Source: Cochlodiniinecator piscidefendens (GTDB lineage Bacteria > Pseudomonadota > Alphaproteobacteria > Rhodobacterales > Rhodobacteraceae). Taken from it: a stretch of DNA of 64,000 nucleotides. The stretch spans positions 62,001-126,000 of the forward strand of contig NZ_JAAOIE010000007.1 in NCBI RefSeq assembly GCF_011326755.1, read 5' to 3'. The position numbers and the translations under genes were made by a program. Below are positions 7,507 through 16,762 of this stretch, piece after piece (the stretch's first letter is position 1; every line of letters begins with the position of its first letter). A model generated the notes under the pieces. That model worked only from the letters and a program-made list of their open reading frames with translations, did no database searches and was not told the DNA's origin.

Positions 7507-8957
7507 TAGAAAGGCTTTCCAGCGCTGATGTATGCTGTTTTCACTGTTGTGTAGAATTCAGCTGCTGCTTTACCCTGCTCGCGCGGACCGTAAGAGCTGT
7601 CACCGCGGCCACCGAATGGAACGTGGTAATCTGTACCGGCTGTCGGCAAGTTAACAGTCACAACACCTGTGCGCGCATTGCGACGGAAATGCGTTGCACG
7701 TGCTAGGCTTTGGGTCACGATGCCAGAGGTCAGGCCGAAACGAGTGTCGTTCACGGTTGCCAATGCTTCTTCATAGCCTGAAACTTTGATCACGGATGTC
7801 AGCGGCGCGAACATTTCTTCGCGGTTGATTTCCATCGCATTGTTGGTGTTCAGGAAAACGCCCGGTGACATGTAGTAACCATCGTGCGGCATATCGAGGC
7901 GCACACCACCACAGGCCAATTCAGCGCCTTCAGCTTTGCCTTTTTCAACCCATGCCAGGTTTTCGTTCAACTGAGTTTCGCTCACAACTGGGCCTAGCTG
8001 TGTGCCCGCCTCTTGGCCGTGGCCCACTTTCATCGCCTGTGTGCCAACAAGCAGTTTTTCAACAAACTGGTCATGAACAGCCGCATGAACGATCAAACGT
8101 GACGATGCAGTACATTTTTGACCTGTACCGCCAAATGCGCCACCCAAGGCAAGCGTAACAGCCAGATCAATGTCGGCATCATCCATAACGGCCAATGCGT
8201 TTTTAGAGCCCATTTCCATCTGCACTTTGGTCAGGTTTTGGATCGCAGCAGATGCGATACCTTTGCCCACTGGAACAGAACCGGTGAAAGAAATAGCGTT
8301 CACCTTTGGGCTTTCGACCAAACGCTGACCAACAGAGCGACCTGCGCCCATAACCAATGAAAACAGACCTTTTGGGATGTCTTGGCGGTTAATGATTTCT
8401 GTCAACGCAACAGCAGAGGCAGGCGTGATGTTTGCCGGCTTCCAAACCACGGCATTGCCGTAGCAAAGTGCAGGTGCAATTTTCCAAGACGCCGTTGCCG
8501 TAGGGAAGTTCCACGGTGAAATGATAGCAACAGTACCGATCGCTTCGCGGCGTACGTCGATTTCAACACCTTCGCGCACAGAATCCGCGTTTTCACCAAG
8601 CTGACGCAGGCATTCAGCTGCGTAATACGTGAAAAACTGGCCAGCGCGATAAACTTCGCCTTTGCCTTCTGCGATTGGTTTACCTTCTTCGCGCGATAGC
8701 AACGTTCCAAGTTCTTCAGCGCGGGACATCAGTTCATTACCAATGTTCATCAGGACCGCTTGTTTGCGCTCCATGCCATAGGCGGCCCATTCAGCTTGCG
8801 CCACTTGCGCCTGATCCAATGTCGCCTCAAGCTGATCAGAGCTTGCCTGCGCATAGATACCAACCAGATCGGTCAGGTCAGATGGATTACGGTTTTCGAT
8901 TTCGCCTTCGCCAGAGAGCCATTCACCAGCGATCAAGTTCAGATTAAGTTCGGACAT
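7506..8957 (-). CDS. NAD(P)-dependent aldehyde (semialdehyde) dehydrogenase, first gene of the operon
   Basis: This 483-residue protein is a full-length aldehyde dehydrogenase. Asn150 lies in SPWNFP, the general base Glu248 in MEMGSKN, and the nucleophile Cys282 in GTGQKCTASS, all at the expected spacing. It resembles the α-ketoglutarate-semialdehyde dehydrogenase branch more than the betaine-aldehyde branch, so a dicarboxylic semialdehyde is a reasonable substrate guess. The ATG at 8957 was preferred over a GTG four codons upstream because GGGAAG stands at the right distance. The gene opens the operon and is divergent from a LysR regulator, with a candidate LysR box and a -35-like TTGACT in the 95-bp spacer. 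Confidence 0.92.
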   Translation of the reverse strand: MSELNLNLIAGEWLSGEGEIENRNPSDLTDLVGIYAQASSDQLEATLDQAQVAQAEWAAYGMERKQAVLMNIGNELMSRAEELGTLLSREEGKPIAEGKGEVYRAGQFFTYYAAECLRQLGENADSVREGVEIDVRREAIGTVAIISPWNFPTATASWKIAPALCYGNAVVWKPANITPASAVALTEIINRQDIPKGLFSLVMGAGRSVGQRLVESPKVNAISFTGSVPVGKGIASAAIQNLTKVQMEMGSKNALAVMDDADIDLAVTLALGGAFGGTGQKCTASSRLIVHAAVHDQFVEKLLVGTQAMKVGHGQEAGTQLGPVVSETQLNENLAWVEKGKAEGAELACGGVRLDMPHDGYYMSPGVFLNTNNAMEINREEMFAPLTSVIKVSGYEEALATVNDTRFGLTSGIVTQSLARATHFRRNARTGVVTVNLPTAGTDYHVPFGGRGDSSYGPREQGKAAAEFYTTVKTAYISAGKPF

Positions 8958-9008
8958 TTTGCTTCCCACGGTCAGAGTTGAAAAAGAATGGACTCAAGTT
9001 ACAACATC

Positions 9009-9029
9009 AGTCAAATTCAAACTTCTGAA
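9009..9029 (-). promoter_or_regulatory. Candidate LysR-type box next to a -35 element
   Basis: The dyad TTCA-N6-TGAA (9016-9029) fits the T-N11-A rule of LysR-type operators. On the minus strand it is followed at once by TTGACT (9009-9014), a good -35, but no strong -10 follows at the right distance. This is a typical layout for a promoter that needs LysR activation. It sits midway between the divergent operon and regulator. Confidence 0.45.
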
Positions 9030-9052
9030 CAAAATTACAGGAAAATTGAAAT

Positions 9053-9949
9053 ATGGCAATAAAGACGGAAATGTTGCGCTGCTTTTGCACAGTGGCGCAA
9101 ACCGGAAACCTCTCTGAGGCCGCGACCAGATTGGGGCGCACGCAATCAGCCATATCAATGACCCTCAAACAACTAGAGAACCACCTCGGCCAACGACTGT
9201 TCGAAAGTGATCGCAAAAACCGGCTAACACCTCTGGGTGAACAGGTCTTTCATCTCGCCCGTTCCGAACTACGCCAATTTGACGATACTATTCGCGCCAT
9301 TGAGGCGTCCGCGAATGCGCCGCAAGGGCTCATTCGGATTGCGTCTGTACCCTCTGTTGCCAGTTTAATTTTCCCCCGCATCATTACAAATTTTATGGAA
9401 CAACATCACGGAACCAAAATCGAACTTCGCGACACCCACTCACAGCAAGTCATTGATGCCCTTACCACTGGCCAAGCAGATATCGGCATTGCATCTAGCC
9501 AACATCACATCAACGGCGTTCAACAAATTCCGCTGTTCTCTGACCAATTTGGTCTTATCTGTTCGCCTCATCACCCGCTCGCAACGCGGAAGCAACCGCC
9601 AACCCTTAACGAAATCACATCCGCAAATTTTATCCAAAACGATCTATGCCATTTAATCGAAGACCCCAACTTTCAAACCGCAATTGAGATGTCCCATTTA
9701 TCAATCTTCAACACACTGTCCCTAATCGCGATGGTCAAAGCCGAGAACTGGGTCACAGTCTTACCGCAGGCCGTCATTCACATCGCTCAAAACGACCTGA
9801 TTTTTCGTGAAATCTCTGGCTTACCGGATCGTCGTTATGTCAGCCTGATGATTGCCGAAAAAACACCATTTCGACGCCAAGTGGATGCGTTTTGCGATAT
9901 GCTTTGTAAAATTAACTGGAATGATGCAATTCATCTTGCAGCCAACTAA
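9053..9949 (+). CDS. LysR-family transcriptional regulator, divergent from the catabolic operon
   Basis: This 298-residue protein has the LysR architecture: an N-terminal winged HTH (residues about 5-62, with AATRLGRTQSAISMTLKQLE as recognition region and LGQRLFESDRKNRLTPLGE as wing), then a periplasmic-binding-protein-like effector domain. It is read away from the five-gene operon at 8957-3173 across a 95-bp spacer that holds a T-N11-A dyad. By the usual logic of divergent LysR genes it should activate that operon when it binds the substrate or an intermediate, and repress itself. The inducer is not predictable from the sequence. Confidence 0.92.
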   Translation: MAIKTEMLRCFCTVAQTGNLSEAATRLGRTQSAISMTLKQLENHLGQRLFESDRKNRLTPLGEQVFHLARSELRQFDDTIRAIEASANAPQGLIRIASVPSVASLIFPRIITNFMEQHHGTKIELRDTHSQQVIDALTTGQADIGIASSQHHINGVQQIPLFSDQFGLICSPHHPLATRKQPPTLNEITSANFIQNDLCHLIEDPNFQTAIEMSHLSIFNTLSLIAMVKAENWVTVLPQAVIHIAQNDLIFREISGLPDRRYVSLMIAEKTPFRRQVDAFCDMLCKINWNDAIHLAAN

Positions 9950-9990
9950 GCCATTTCAAAAACTGGGAATATCAACCCAAAGGGAACCAC

Positions 9991-10986
9991 GTGACCTCAT
10001 CCAACAGACCTGACGACCGGCTTCGGTTTGCACGCAATTTTGGTTTTCGTAACGACCTAACTGCGCTTCCGGCCGACGCATCAGCACGCCAGTATTTCAG
10101 ACTATCCACATCGGATTTTGGCCCCTGTATGTTGATGGATGTTCCACCGACCACTCCGGGGTTTTCTGAATACATTCAAATCGCAGAATATTTACGTGAC
10201 AATCATTTTTCTGCCCCTAAGGTTTATGCTACGGACGCAAAAAAAGGCTTTGCCTTGATCGAAGATTTTGGAGACACGACCTACACCAATCTTCTAAAGC
10301 GTGGGCACGACGAAACGGAACTATACGAACTGGCCATTGACGTACTGGCCACATTCCACGACATGCCTTGCCCATTGCATCTAGAGGTTCCTAATTACGA
10401 TGAAACGCGCCTATTAACCGAAGCAATGTTATTGCCTGAATGGTTTGCCCCGACGCTCCCACACGCGCAGGCGCTCCCTGAGTTTCACAATGCCTATCAG
10501 GCGCTGTGGCATACGGCTTTGCGGACCATATCAGAACGGCGCGATACATTGGTGTTTCGTGATTTTCATATCGACAACCTCATGCTTCTCGATGCCCGCG
10601 ATGGTCATTCAAAATGCGGACTGCTCGACTTTCAAGATGCTATGATCGGGGGGGCAGCATACGACGTGATGTCATTACTTCAGGACGCTCGCCGTGATGT
10701 TCCGCCTGCCCTCGAAACAAAAATGATCGAACGCTATCTCGCGCAACGACCGAATATAGATGCCGAACAGTTTATGCTCGACTACCACCTATATGCGGCG
10801 CAGCGACATTCCAAGATCGCTGGTATTTTTCATCGCCTCAACAAACGGGATGGAAAATCGGTCTATCTGCATCACATGCCGCGCGTCTTGCGACAACTGC
10901 AAAATAGCCTGAAGCACGCAAATCTAAACGACATATCGGAACTGTTGGAACATCATTTAGGGGATTGGGCTCGCGCCGCAGATTAG
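9991..10986 (+). CDS. AmgK-like sugar kinase (aminoglycoside phosphotransferase fold)
   Basis: This 331-residue protein has the choline/aminoglycoside kinase fold. The Brenner-type catalytic segment reads FRDFHIDNLML and the metal-binding segment GLLDFQDA, in the spacing of AmgK, the anomeric N-acetylmuramate/N-acetylglucosamine kinase used in cell-wall sugar recycling. The N-terminal half holds a LALPAD-like start (ALPADASARQYFRL), also typical of AmgK. In most alphaproteobacteria this gene lies between tsaE and a nucleotidyltransferase gene (murU); neither partner is here. It stands alone, convergent with the helicase gene and separated from it by a shared terminator. The fold is secure, the exact sugar less so. 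Confidence 0.8.
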   Translation: MTSSNRPDDRLRFARNFGFRNDLTALPADASARQYFRLSTSDFGPCMLMDVPPTTPGFSEYIQIAEYLRDNHFSAPKVYATDAKKGFALIEDFGDTTYTNLLKRGHDETELYELAIDVLATFHDMPCPLHLEVPNYDETRLLTEAMLLPEWFAPTLPHAQALPEFHNAYQALWHTALRTISERRDTLVFRDFHIDNLMLLDARDGHSKCGLLDFQDAMIGGAAYDVMSLLQDARRDVPPALETKMIERYLAQRPNIDAEQFMLDYHLYAAQRHSKIAGIFHRLNKRDGKSVYLHHMPRVLRQLQNSLKHANLNDISELLEHHLGDWARAAD

Positions 10987-11002
10987 TCCAATCCGTCATA
11001 AA

Positions 11003-11030
11003 AAAAGCGCCTGATCTCTCAGGCGCTTTT
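11003..11030. terminator. Bidirectional terminator between the kinase and helicase genes
   Basis: A perfect 12-bp stem (AAAAGCGCCTGA / TCAGGCGCTTTT) with a TCTC loop is flanked by A and T runs on both sides. It lies 16 bp after the kinase stop and 5 bp after the helicase stop and can serve both convergent genes. Confidence 0.9.
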
Positions 11031-11035
11031 GAATT

Positions 11036-13255
11036 TTATTTCTTGCGGCGCGGCAGCGCATCGCCGCCCTTTGAACGCTTCATTTTTGCCTTTGGCGCAG
11101 GTGTCCCTGCAAAATCAATTTTGCCACCCGGCTTCTTTCCACCCGCTTTTGGTGCACGGAAAGATTTGCTCGCAGAAGACGCGCCACTGCGTTGCCCGCC
11201 ACCTTCTGAACGCTCTGCGCGTTGCGGACGCTCTGAACGGTCAGCGCGTGGTTTGGAAAATGGTTTACCTTCAGAACGCGGACCATCTTTGCGGCCACCC
11301 TCTTTGCGCGGGCCACCTTTGCTAAAGCTTGGGCGATCACCGAAATCACGTTTTGGTTTGTCGCCGCGTGGGGCCTTACGATCGTCGCCGCCGCTGTACG
11401 GTTTATCACTTTTCGCACGGTAAGGTTTATCACCATCGCGATTTGGGCGATCTGATTTTGCTTTGTAAGGCTTTACGGCACCATCATGATCGCGGCGCTC
11501 TGGCTTCGCGTGATATGGTTTGTCACCATCACGTCGCTGAGGGCGCTCAGAACGATCATCGCGGTCACGTTGTGGGCGATCTGATTTCCCACGATGGCCA
11601 CCACCACGTGGACCGCCACCTTTGAAATCAGGACGACCGCCGCCGCGTGGACCACCAAAGCTGGATTTGTCAAAGGTCGGGGCTTTATCAAGCATCGTAA
11701 TGCCAACACCATCTTCGAGCTCCATGACAGCACCGATAGAATCGAGGAACCCTTTGACCGCGCCTTCGCGCAATTCAACGAAGGTTTCGTTCTGCTGTAC
11801 GCGGATCGCGCCAAGATCTTGTTTATCAATCCGGCCTGCACGGCACATCATCGGCAACAACCAACGTGCTTCGGCGTTTTCCGAACGGCCAACAGATAGG
11901 GACATCCATTTGCTCGGGCCAAACTCTTCGCGTGGTTTACGCTCAGCTGCAGCATCACCGCTAACCGCTTGAATATCTTCTGGTGCAGACTGGCGTTGTT
12001 GATACAGACGCAAGTAAGCCGCAGCCAGTTTTTCTGGGCTGTGTAGCGCCACAAGCTTTTCAGCGAATGAACTTTCGTCAGCGGATACTTCTTGATCCCA
12101 CAGAGGATCAGACAACAGGCGTTCTTCGTCACGTGCCCGCACTTCTTGTGCGGATGGCGCCGAACCCCAGTCCGCGGTCAATTTAGCGAACTTTAACAAA
12201 CGCTTTGCTTTGCCTTGCGCCTTGGACGGAACGATCAACGCGCTCACACCTTTGCGGCCAGCACGTCCTGTTCGACCAGAACGGTGCAGCAATGTTTCAG
12301 AGCTAGACGGCAGATCCGCGTGTATCACCAATTCCAATTTTGGCAAATCAATCCCACGTGCTGCGACGTCGGTTGCAACACAAACACGCGCACGCCCGTC
12401 ACGCATCGCCTGAAGCGCATGGCTACGTTCGGCCTGCGACAATTCACCAGACAACGCAACAACCTGCATACCCCGGTTTGAAAGACGCGCAGTCAAACGG
12501 TTTACAACAGCCCGTGTGTTACAGAACACAATCGCGTTCGGTGCTTCATAAAAACGGATCGCGTTAATGATCGCATTTTCGATATCACGCTGAGCCACGA
12601 GCAATGCACGGTATTCGATATCTGCGTGCTGTTCTTTGTCAGCCACAGTTGAAATACGCACCGCGTCTTTTTGGTAGCTGCGCGCCAGACCTTCGATAGC
12701 GCGCGGTACGGTCGCAGAGAACATCAAAGTCCGGCGTGTTTCAGGTGCTTCGCCCAGGATAAACTCAAGGTCTTCACGGAAACCAAGATCAAGCATCTCA
12801 TCCGCCTCATCGAGCACAACAGCACGAATGTCAGATAGATCAATGCTTTGGCGTTGAATATGGTCGCGTAGACGACCCGGCGTCGCAACAACAATATGTG
12901 CACCACGTTCTAGGCTGCGACGTTCATCGCGCATGTCCATGCCACCAACACAAGACGCAACCTGAACGCCTGCAAATTCATAGAGCCAGTCCAATTCGCG
13001 TTTAACCTGCATTGCCAATTCACGTGTCGGCGCAATCACCAAACCCAACGGCAGCGCCGCGCGTTCAAAACGGTCGCTATCGCCCAATAGGGTCGGCGCG
13101 ATAGCCAAACCGAAACCAACGGTTTTACCTGAACCAGTTTGCGCAGAAACCAGAAGGTCAGCTTCTGTAAGTTCGGGGTTTGTCACGGCCTCTTGAACAG
13201 GGGTCAACGTGTCATAGCTGCGCTTAGCAAGCGCGTCAGCGAGTGTCTTTATCAT
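11036..13255 (-). CDS. DEAD-box RNA helicase with basic low-complexity tail (DeaD/CsdA-like)
   Basis: This 739-residue protein has the full DEAD-box core: Q motif YDTLTPVQ, motif I AQTGSGKT (residues 38-45), Ia PTRELA, II DEAD, III SAT and VI HRSGRTGRAG. A DbpA-type RNA-binding domain follows (from KWMSLSVGRSENAEARWLLP to about residue 540). The last 190 or so residues are a Gly/Arg/Lys/Asp-rich tail with repeated KPY-x-AK units (coded by about 11390-11530). Such enzymes remodel ribosomal precursor RNA and structured mRNA, often at low temperature, and the tail should add nonspecific RNA binding or condensate formation. It is transcribed alone. Confidence 0.92.
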   Translation of the reverse strand: MIKTLADALAKRSYDTLTPVQEAVTNPELTEADLLVSAQTGSGKTVGFGLAIAPTLLGDSDRFERAALPLGLVIAPTRELAMQVKRELDWLYEFAGVQVASCVGGMDMRDERRSLERGAHIVVATPGRLRDHIQRQSIDLSDIRAVVLDEADEMLDLGFREDLEFILGEAPETRRTLMFSATVPRAIEGLARSYQKDAVRISTVADKEQHADIEYRALLVAQRDIENAIINAIRFYEAPNAIVFCNTRAVVNRLTARLSNRGMQVVALSGELSQAERSHALQAMRDGRARVCVATDVAARGIDLPKLELVIHADLPSSSETLLHRSGRTGRAGRKGVSALIVPSKAQGKAKRLLKFAKLTADWGSAPSAQEVRARDEERLLSDPLWDQEVSADESSFAEKLVALHSPEKLAAAYLRLYQQRQSAPEDIQAVSGDAAAERKPREEFGPSKWMSLSVGRSENAEARWLLPMMCRAGRIDKQDLGAIRVQQNETFVELREGAVKGFLDSIGAVMELEDGVGITMLDKAPTFDKSSFGGPRGGGRPDFKGGGPRGGGHRGKSDRPQRDRDDRSERPQRRDGDKPYHAKPERRDHDGAVKPYKAKSDRPNRDGDKPYRAKSDKPYSGGDDRKAPRGDKPKRDFGDRPSFSKGGPRKEGGRKDGPRSEGKPFSKPRADRSERPQRAERSEGGGQRSGASSASKSFRAPKAGGKKPGGKIDFAGTPAPKAKMKRSKGGDALPRRKK

Positions 13256-13380
13256 TGGAATGCCTCATGGGTCAGCGCATCAGGCTTTATCAGAGCGTCC
13301 CAGCTCAAAACCCATGTCGCGCGTTCAGTAAGCCGCCCCAATAAGCCTAAATCGTCCAAAGGGAAAGCAAAATAACTGAA

Positions 13381-16300
13381 TTAACGCTGTTTTCGCGTGG
13401 ATAGCAGCAATGCGCCTGACACATAGGTAACGATCACACAGCCCACCACCAACAGAATGAACGCACTAAAAGCAGCTAAATTTGGTGACATATTCCCAAG
13501 CATCGGCAGTATCGCAACCAAAGGCGCCCACACTGCGCCCGTCACAAACATCGTACCGAAACTCATGGCAAACGCCGCCGCAATTCCCAAACCCGCAATG
13601 ATGCTCACGCGACCCGCGAGCCCTGTGCGCATAGGGTTTAACACCGCGCGTCGCATAGCTTGCACATGTCGGCGCACATCAAGTTGCATTGCCAAAAGCG
13701 CAGGCACCACAACCAACACTAAGAAAAACCCAAACCCGAGACCAAAGACCAACGTGATCACCGTTGGCTTCAAAAATTCTGCTTGGACAGATCGTTCAAA
13801 CAACAGTGGCGTTAACCCCAAAACGGTGGTCAGTGTCGTCAGCAAAACCGGGCGCAATCGGTCTGCCGTTCCATCAATAATCGCCTGAACGCGCCCGCGA
13901 TCTTCGGCATATTCGTCTATCGTTGTGACCAAAACGATAGAATCGTTGATGATGATCCCAGTCATTCCAATCAATCCCACGACGCTAAACATAGACAGTG
14001 GCACATCAAACAAATTGTGCCCATAGATCGCACCCACCAATCCAAACGGCACAATCGCAAGCACAACAGCCGGGCGGGTCCAGCTGGAAAATATCCACGC
14101 CAACACAAGGTAAATCCCAATCATGCACAACCCAAAGCCCACGGCTGCATCGGTCAAGAATTCGCTTTCTTGTTCCGCTAGCCCCGACAGTTGGGTTGCC
14201 ACGCCAAACCGCGCTTCGATGTCTGGCAAAATCTCTTCTGAAATGGCGGTGCTAATTTCCGCAGCGCGTGTTGGTTCATCTTCTGATAAATCCCCGCTCA
14301 CGCTTAAGACAACGATCCCGTTTTCCCGCAATACCGTCGAAAACCCAGAGCGGGTTTCGACACTAACAATATCAGACAGCGGGACATAGGCACCAGCAGG
14401 GGTCCGCATCAGGCTACGATCCAGAAAATCCGCACTGAGTTCCTGTTCGGGCAGTTCAACCCGAATAGCGGCGGACCGAGGCCCAACAGGGTAAGTCGCT
14501 GCCTCGATCCCGCTCAGTCGATCCCGCAGAACGCGCCCCAACCCGTCAATGGTAAAGCCTAACGCCTGGCCTTGTGGCGTGAGGTCAAGCACCAGTTCGT
14601 CCTTGTCAAACGCCATTGTATCCTCAAGCGCGGATACTTCAGGATACTGTGCCAGTGCTGTCTGCAATGCCTCAGACGCCGCCTTTAACGTCAAAGCATC
14701 AGCACCGTATAACTCAACCGCAATCGCATCCCCGCCCGGCCCGGAACGATGCCCGCGGAAACTGACAATCTCAGCCAACGGATGGCGCCGCACTTCGTCC
14801 TGCAGCTCAGCCACCACATCAAACGCGGTATAGGGGCGCAAATCCGCATCAATCAACTCAATCGCGATGGACCCAAGCAAATCCGCATTTTTACCGCTTA
14901 CGCCCGAAAGGCCACGCCCCGTATTACCTCCAACTTCGGTCAAGACATAAAGCATAGGGTTTTCACCGAACTCATCGGCATAGCGCGCACCAACTGTGTC
15001 CGCGGCGCGTTGCAATTCACGCATCATCTCAAGACTATCGCTGCGTGTCGCCCCAGAGAGCATCGCAAAATTCCCCGAAATCGAAGAACGCTCAGGTGCG
15101 TTGAAAAACCGCCATCGCACGTCCCCACTCGCGAACACGGACATCTGTATCAGCAACAGCAGCACGGCACCCGCCATCAGAGGATATCGCGCGAACACGA
15201 CAAACCGCATAAACTTGCGGAAAATATTATCACGGAACCAAGAAAACCCTTTGTTCACCGTACGGCTGGGCCAATCATACCATCGCCCCTCACCGACATG
15301 AGAAAGCGCATGAGACATATGATTGGGCAAGATCAAAAAACATTCCATCAGCGACGCCAATAGAACAACGATTACCGTGAATGGGATATCGCGAATTAAA
15401 TTGCCAAAGGTGCCGCCAACAGCAACCAACCCCCAAAAAGCGATGATTGTCGTGATGGTTGACGAAAACACCGGTGCCGCCATGCGATAGGCTGCGTTTT
15501 CAGCAGCCACAACCGGGCCTTCCCCCAGTTGGCGCGCCCGAAAATCTGCGTGCTCCCCCACCACAATCGCATCATCAACAACGATGCCAAGCGTAATAAT
15601 CAGCGCAAACAGCGACACCATATTAATCGTCAGTCCCGCGGCGTACATCAACGCAATCGCAGCTGTCATCGCAACAGGTATCCCTGCAGCCACCCAAAAC
15701 GCTGTGCGTGCATTAAGGAACAAAAACAAAAGCAACACCACAAGCCCAAGCCCAACCAGCCCATTGTCGAGCAAGATATCAAGCCGCCCGGTGATCGCAG
15801 CCGCCCGCGTGCGGATTAGCTCAACAGTGACCCCATCAGGCAAAACGCTTTGCAACTCTGCGGCAACCTCTTCGACCTGACTTTGGATGCCAATGGCATC
15901 CCCCTGCGCAGAACGATCAACACGTACAGAAACAGCCGGGTGTTCCCCCACGAAATAACTGCGCGCACGATCAGCCCCATTCACACGAATGGTCGCAACA
16001 TCCCCCACCGTTAACTGCGACCCATCAGGGTTTGATCGCAACGTAATCGCCGAGATCGCTTCGGCAGAGCGTTTGGCAACACCCGTGCGAACGCGCTGAT
16101 TGGCCCCTTCGACATCGCCAGCGGGCGCGGTCGAGACCTCTTCGCCAATCGCAATTGCAATTTCACGCATCGTGACATCATGCCGGATAAGGTCCTGCGG
16201 CGTAATTTCAACGACGGTTTCAGGTGCTGCCACCCCCCGAATGCTGGCCCGTGTCACACCTTCGGCGAACAATCGTGTCACGAACTCATCCGCGAAACGG

Positions 16301-16761
16301 CCCAATTGATCGACGGACACCGGCCCACTGATCACAACATCGGTAACGCGATCTCGCCAGGCACCACGGCGAACCACCGGGTCTTCGGCATCTTCGGGTA
16401 AATTGGAAATGGCGCCAACCGCCGTTTCGACTTCATCCAAAGCCCGCGCCATATCCCAGCCCGGTTCAAAGTCCAGATCTATACTGGCACGCCCTTCGCG
16501 TGACGTAACAGATGACCCCTCGACACCTTCAACAGACAAAAGCGCAGGTTCCAGCAGTTGAACAATAGCCGTATCGACGTCTTCGGCCCCAGCCCCGGAC
16601 CAATCCACAGTGACATAGATGTTATCGACAATGACATCCGGGAAAAATTGCGCACGCATACGCGGCACAGAGGCCAATCCCAGAACAATCATCACAACGA
16701 GCAATAAATTTGCCGCCGTTTTATGCCGGGTGAAATAGCCGATCAATCCACCGCCCAGCAT
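13381..16761 (-). CDS. RND-superfamily efflux pump, inner-membrane permease
   Basis: This protein of about 1,126 residues has the twelve-segment RND layout: a first helix near residue 15, large periplasmic domains after helices 1 and 7, and a GIVVDDAIVVGEHADFRARQ segment with the central acidic pair needed for proton coupling. The ATG at 16761 was chosen because it directly follows the adaptor stop (TGATATG) with GGCGG upstream; longer starts at 16791 or 16809 would overlap the adaptor gene and lack a clear ribosome site. It forms a pair with the adaptor gene at 16763-18088. No outer-membrane channel gene is adjacent, so it probably borrows a TolC-like protein encoded elsewhere. The substrate is unknown. 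Confidence 0.93.
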   Translation of the reverse strand: MLGGGLIGYFTRHKTAANLLLVVMIVLGLASVPRMRAQFFPDVIVDNIYVTVDWSGAGAEDVDTAIVQLLEPALLSVEGVEGSSVTSREGRASIDLDFEPGWDMARALDEVETAVGAISNLPEDAEDPVVRRGAWRDRVTDVVISGPVSVDQLGRFADEFVTRLFAEGVTRASIRGVAAPETVVEITPQDLIRHDVTMREIAIAIGEEVSTAPAGDVEGANQRVRTGVAKRSAEAISAITLRSNPDGSQLTVGDVATIRVNGADRARSYFVGEHPAVSVRVDRSAQGDAIGIQSQVEEVAAELQSVLPDGVTVELIRTRAAAITGRLDILLDNGLVGLGLVVLLLFLFLNARTAFWVAAGIPVAMTAAIALMYAAGLTINMVSLFALIITLGIVVDDAIVVGEHADFRARQLGEGPVVAAENAAYRMAAPVFSSTITTIIAFWGLVAVGGTFGNLIRDIPFTVIVVLLASLMECFLILPNHMSHALSHVGEGRWYDWPSRTVNKGFSWFRDNIFRKFMRFVVFARYPLMAGAVLLLLIQMSVFASGDVRWRFFNAPERSSISGNFAMLSGATRSDSLEMMRELQRAADTVGARYADEFGENPMLYVLTEVGGNTGRGLSGVSGKNADLLGSIAIELIDADLRPYTAFDVVAELQDEVRRHPLAEIVSFRGHRSGPGGDAIAVELYGADALTLKAASEALQTALAQYPEVSALEDTMAFDKDELVLDLTPQGQALGFTIDGLGRVLRDRLSGIEAATYPVGPRSAAIRVELPEQELSADFLDRSLMRTPAGAYVPLSDIVSVETRSGFSTVLRENGIVVLSVSGDLSEDEPTRAAEISTAISEEILPDIEARFGVATQLSGLAEQESEFLTDAAVGFGLCMIGIYLVLAWIFSSWTRPAVVLAIVPFGLVGAIYGHNLFDVPLSMFSVVGLIGMTGIIINDSIVLVTTIDEYAEDRGRVQAIIDGTADRLRPVLLTTLTTVLGLTPLLFERSVQAEFLKPTVITLVFGLGFGFFLVLVVVPALLAMQLDVRRHVQAMRRAVLNPMRTGLAGRVSIIAGLGIAAAFAMSFGTMFVTGAVWAPLVAILPMLGNMSPNLAAFSAFILLVVGCVIVTYVSGALLLSTRKQR

Positions 16762-16762
16762 A

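Noticed and set aside
10965-11423. 152-codon plus-strand frame
   Set aside because: It is antisense to the basic tail of the helicase gene and is explained by that tail's codon bias; it also contains the terminator.
14749-15363. 204-codon plus-strand frame
   Set aside because: It lies wholly antisense to the RND pump gene and is His/Arg/Gln-rich, a reading-frame artefact.
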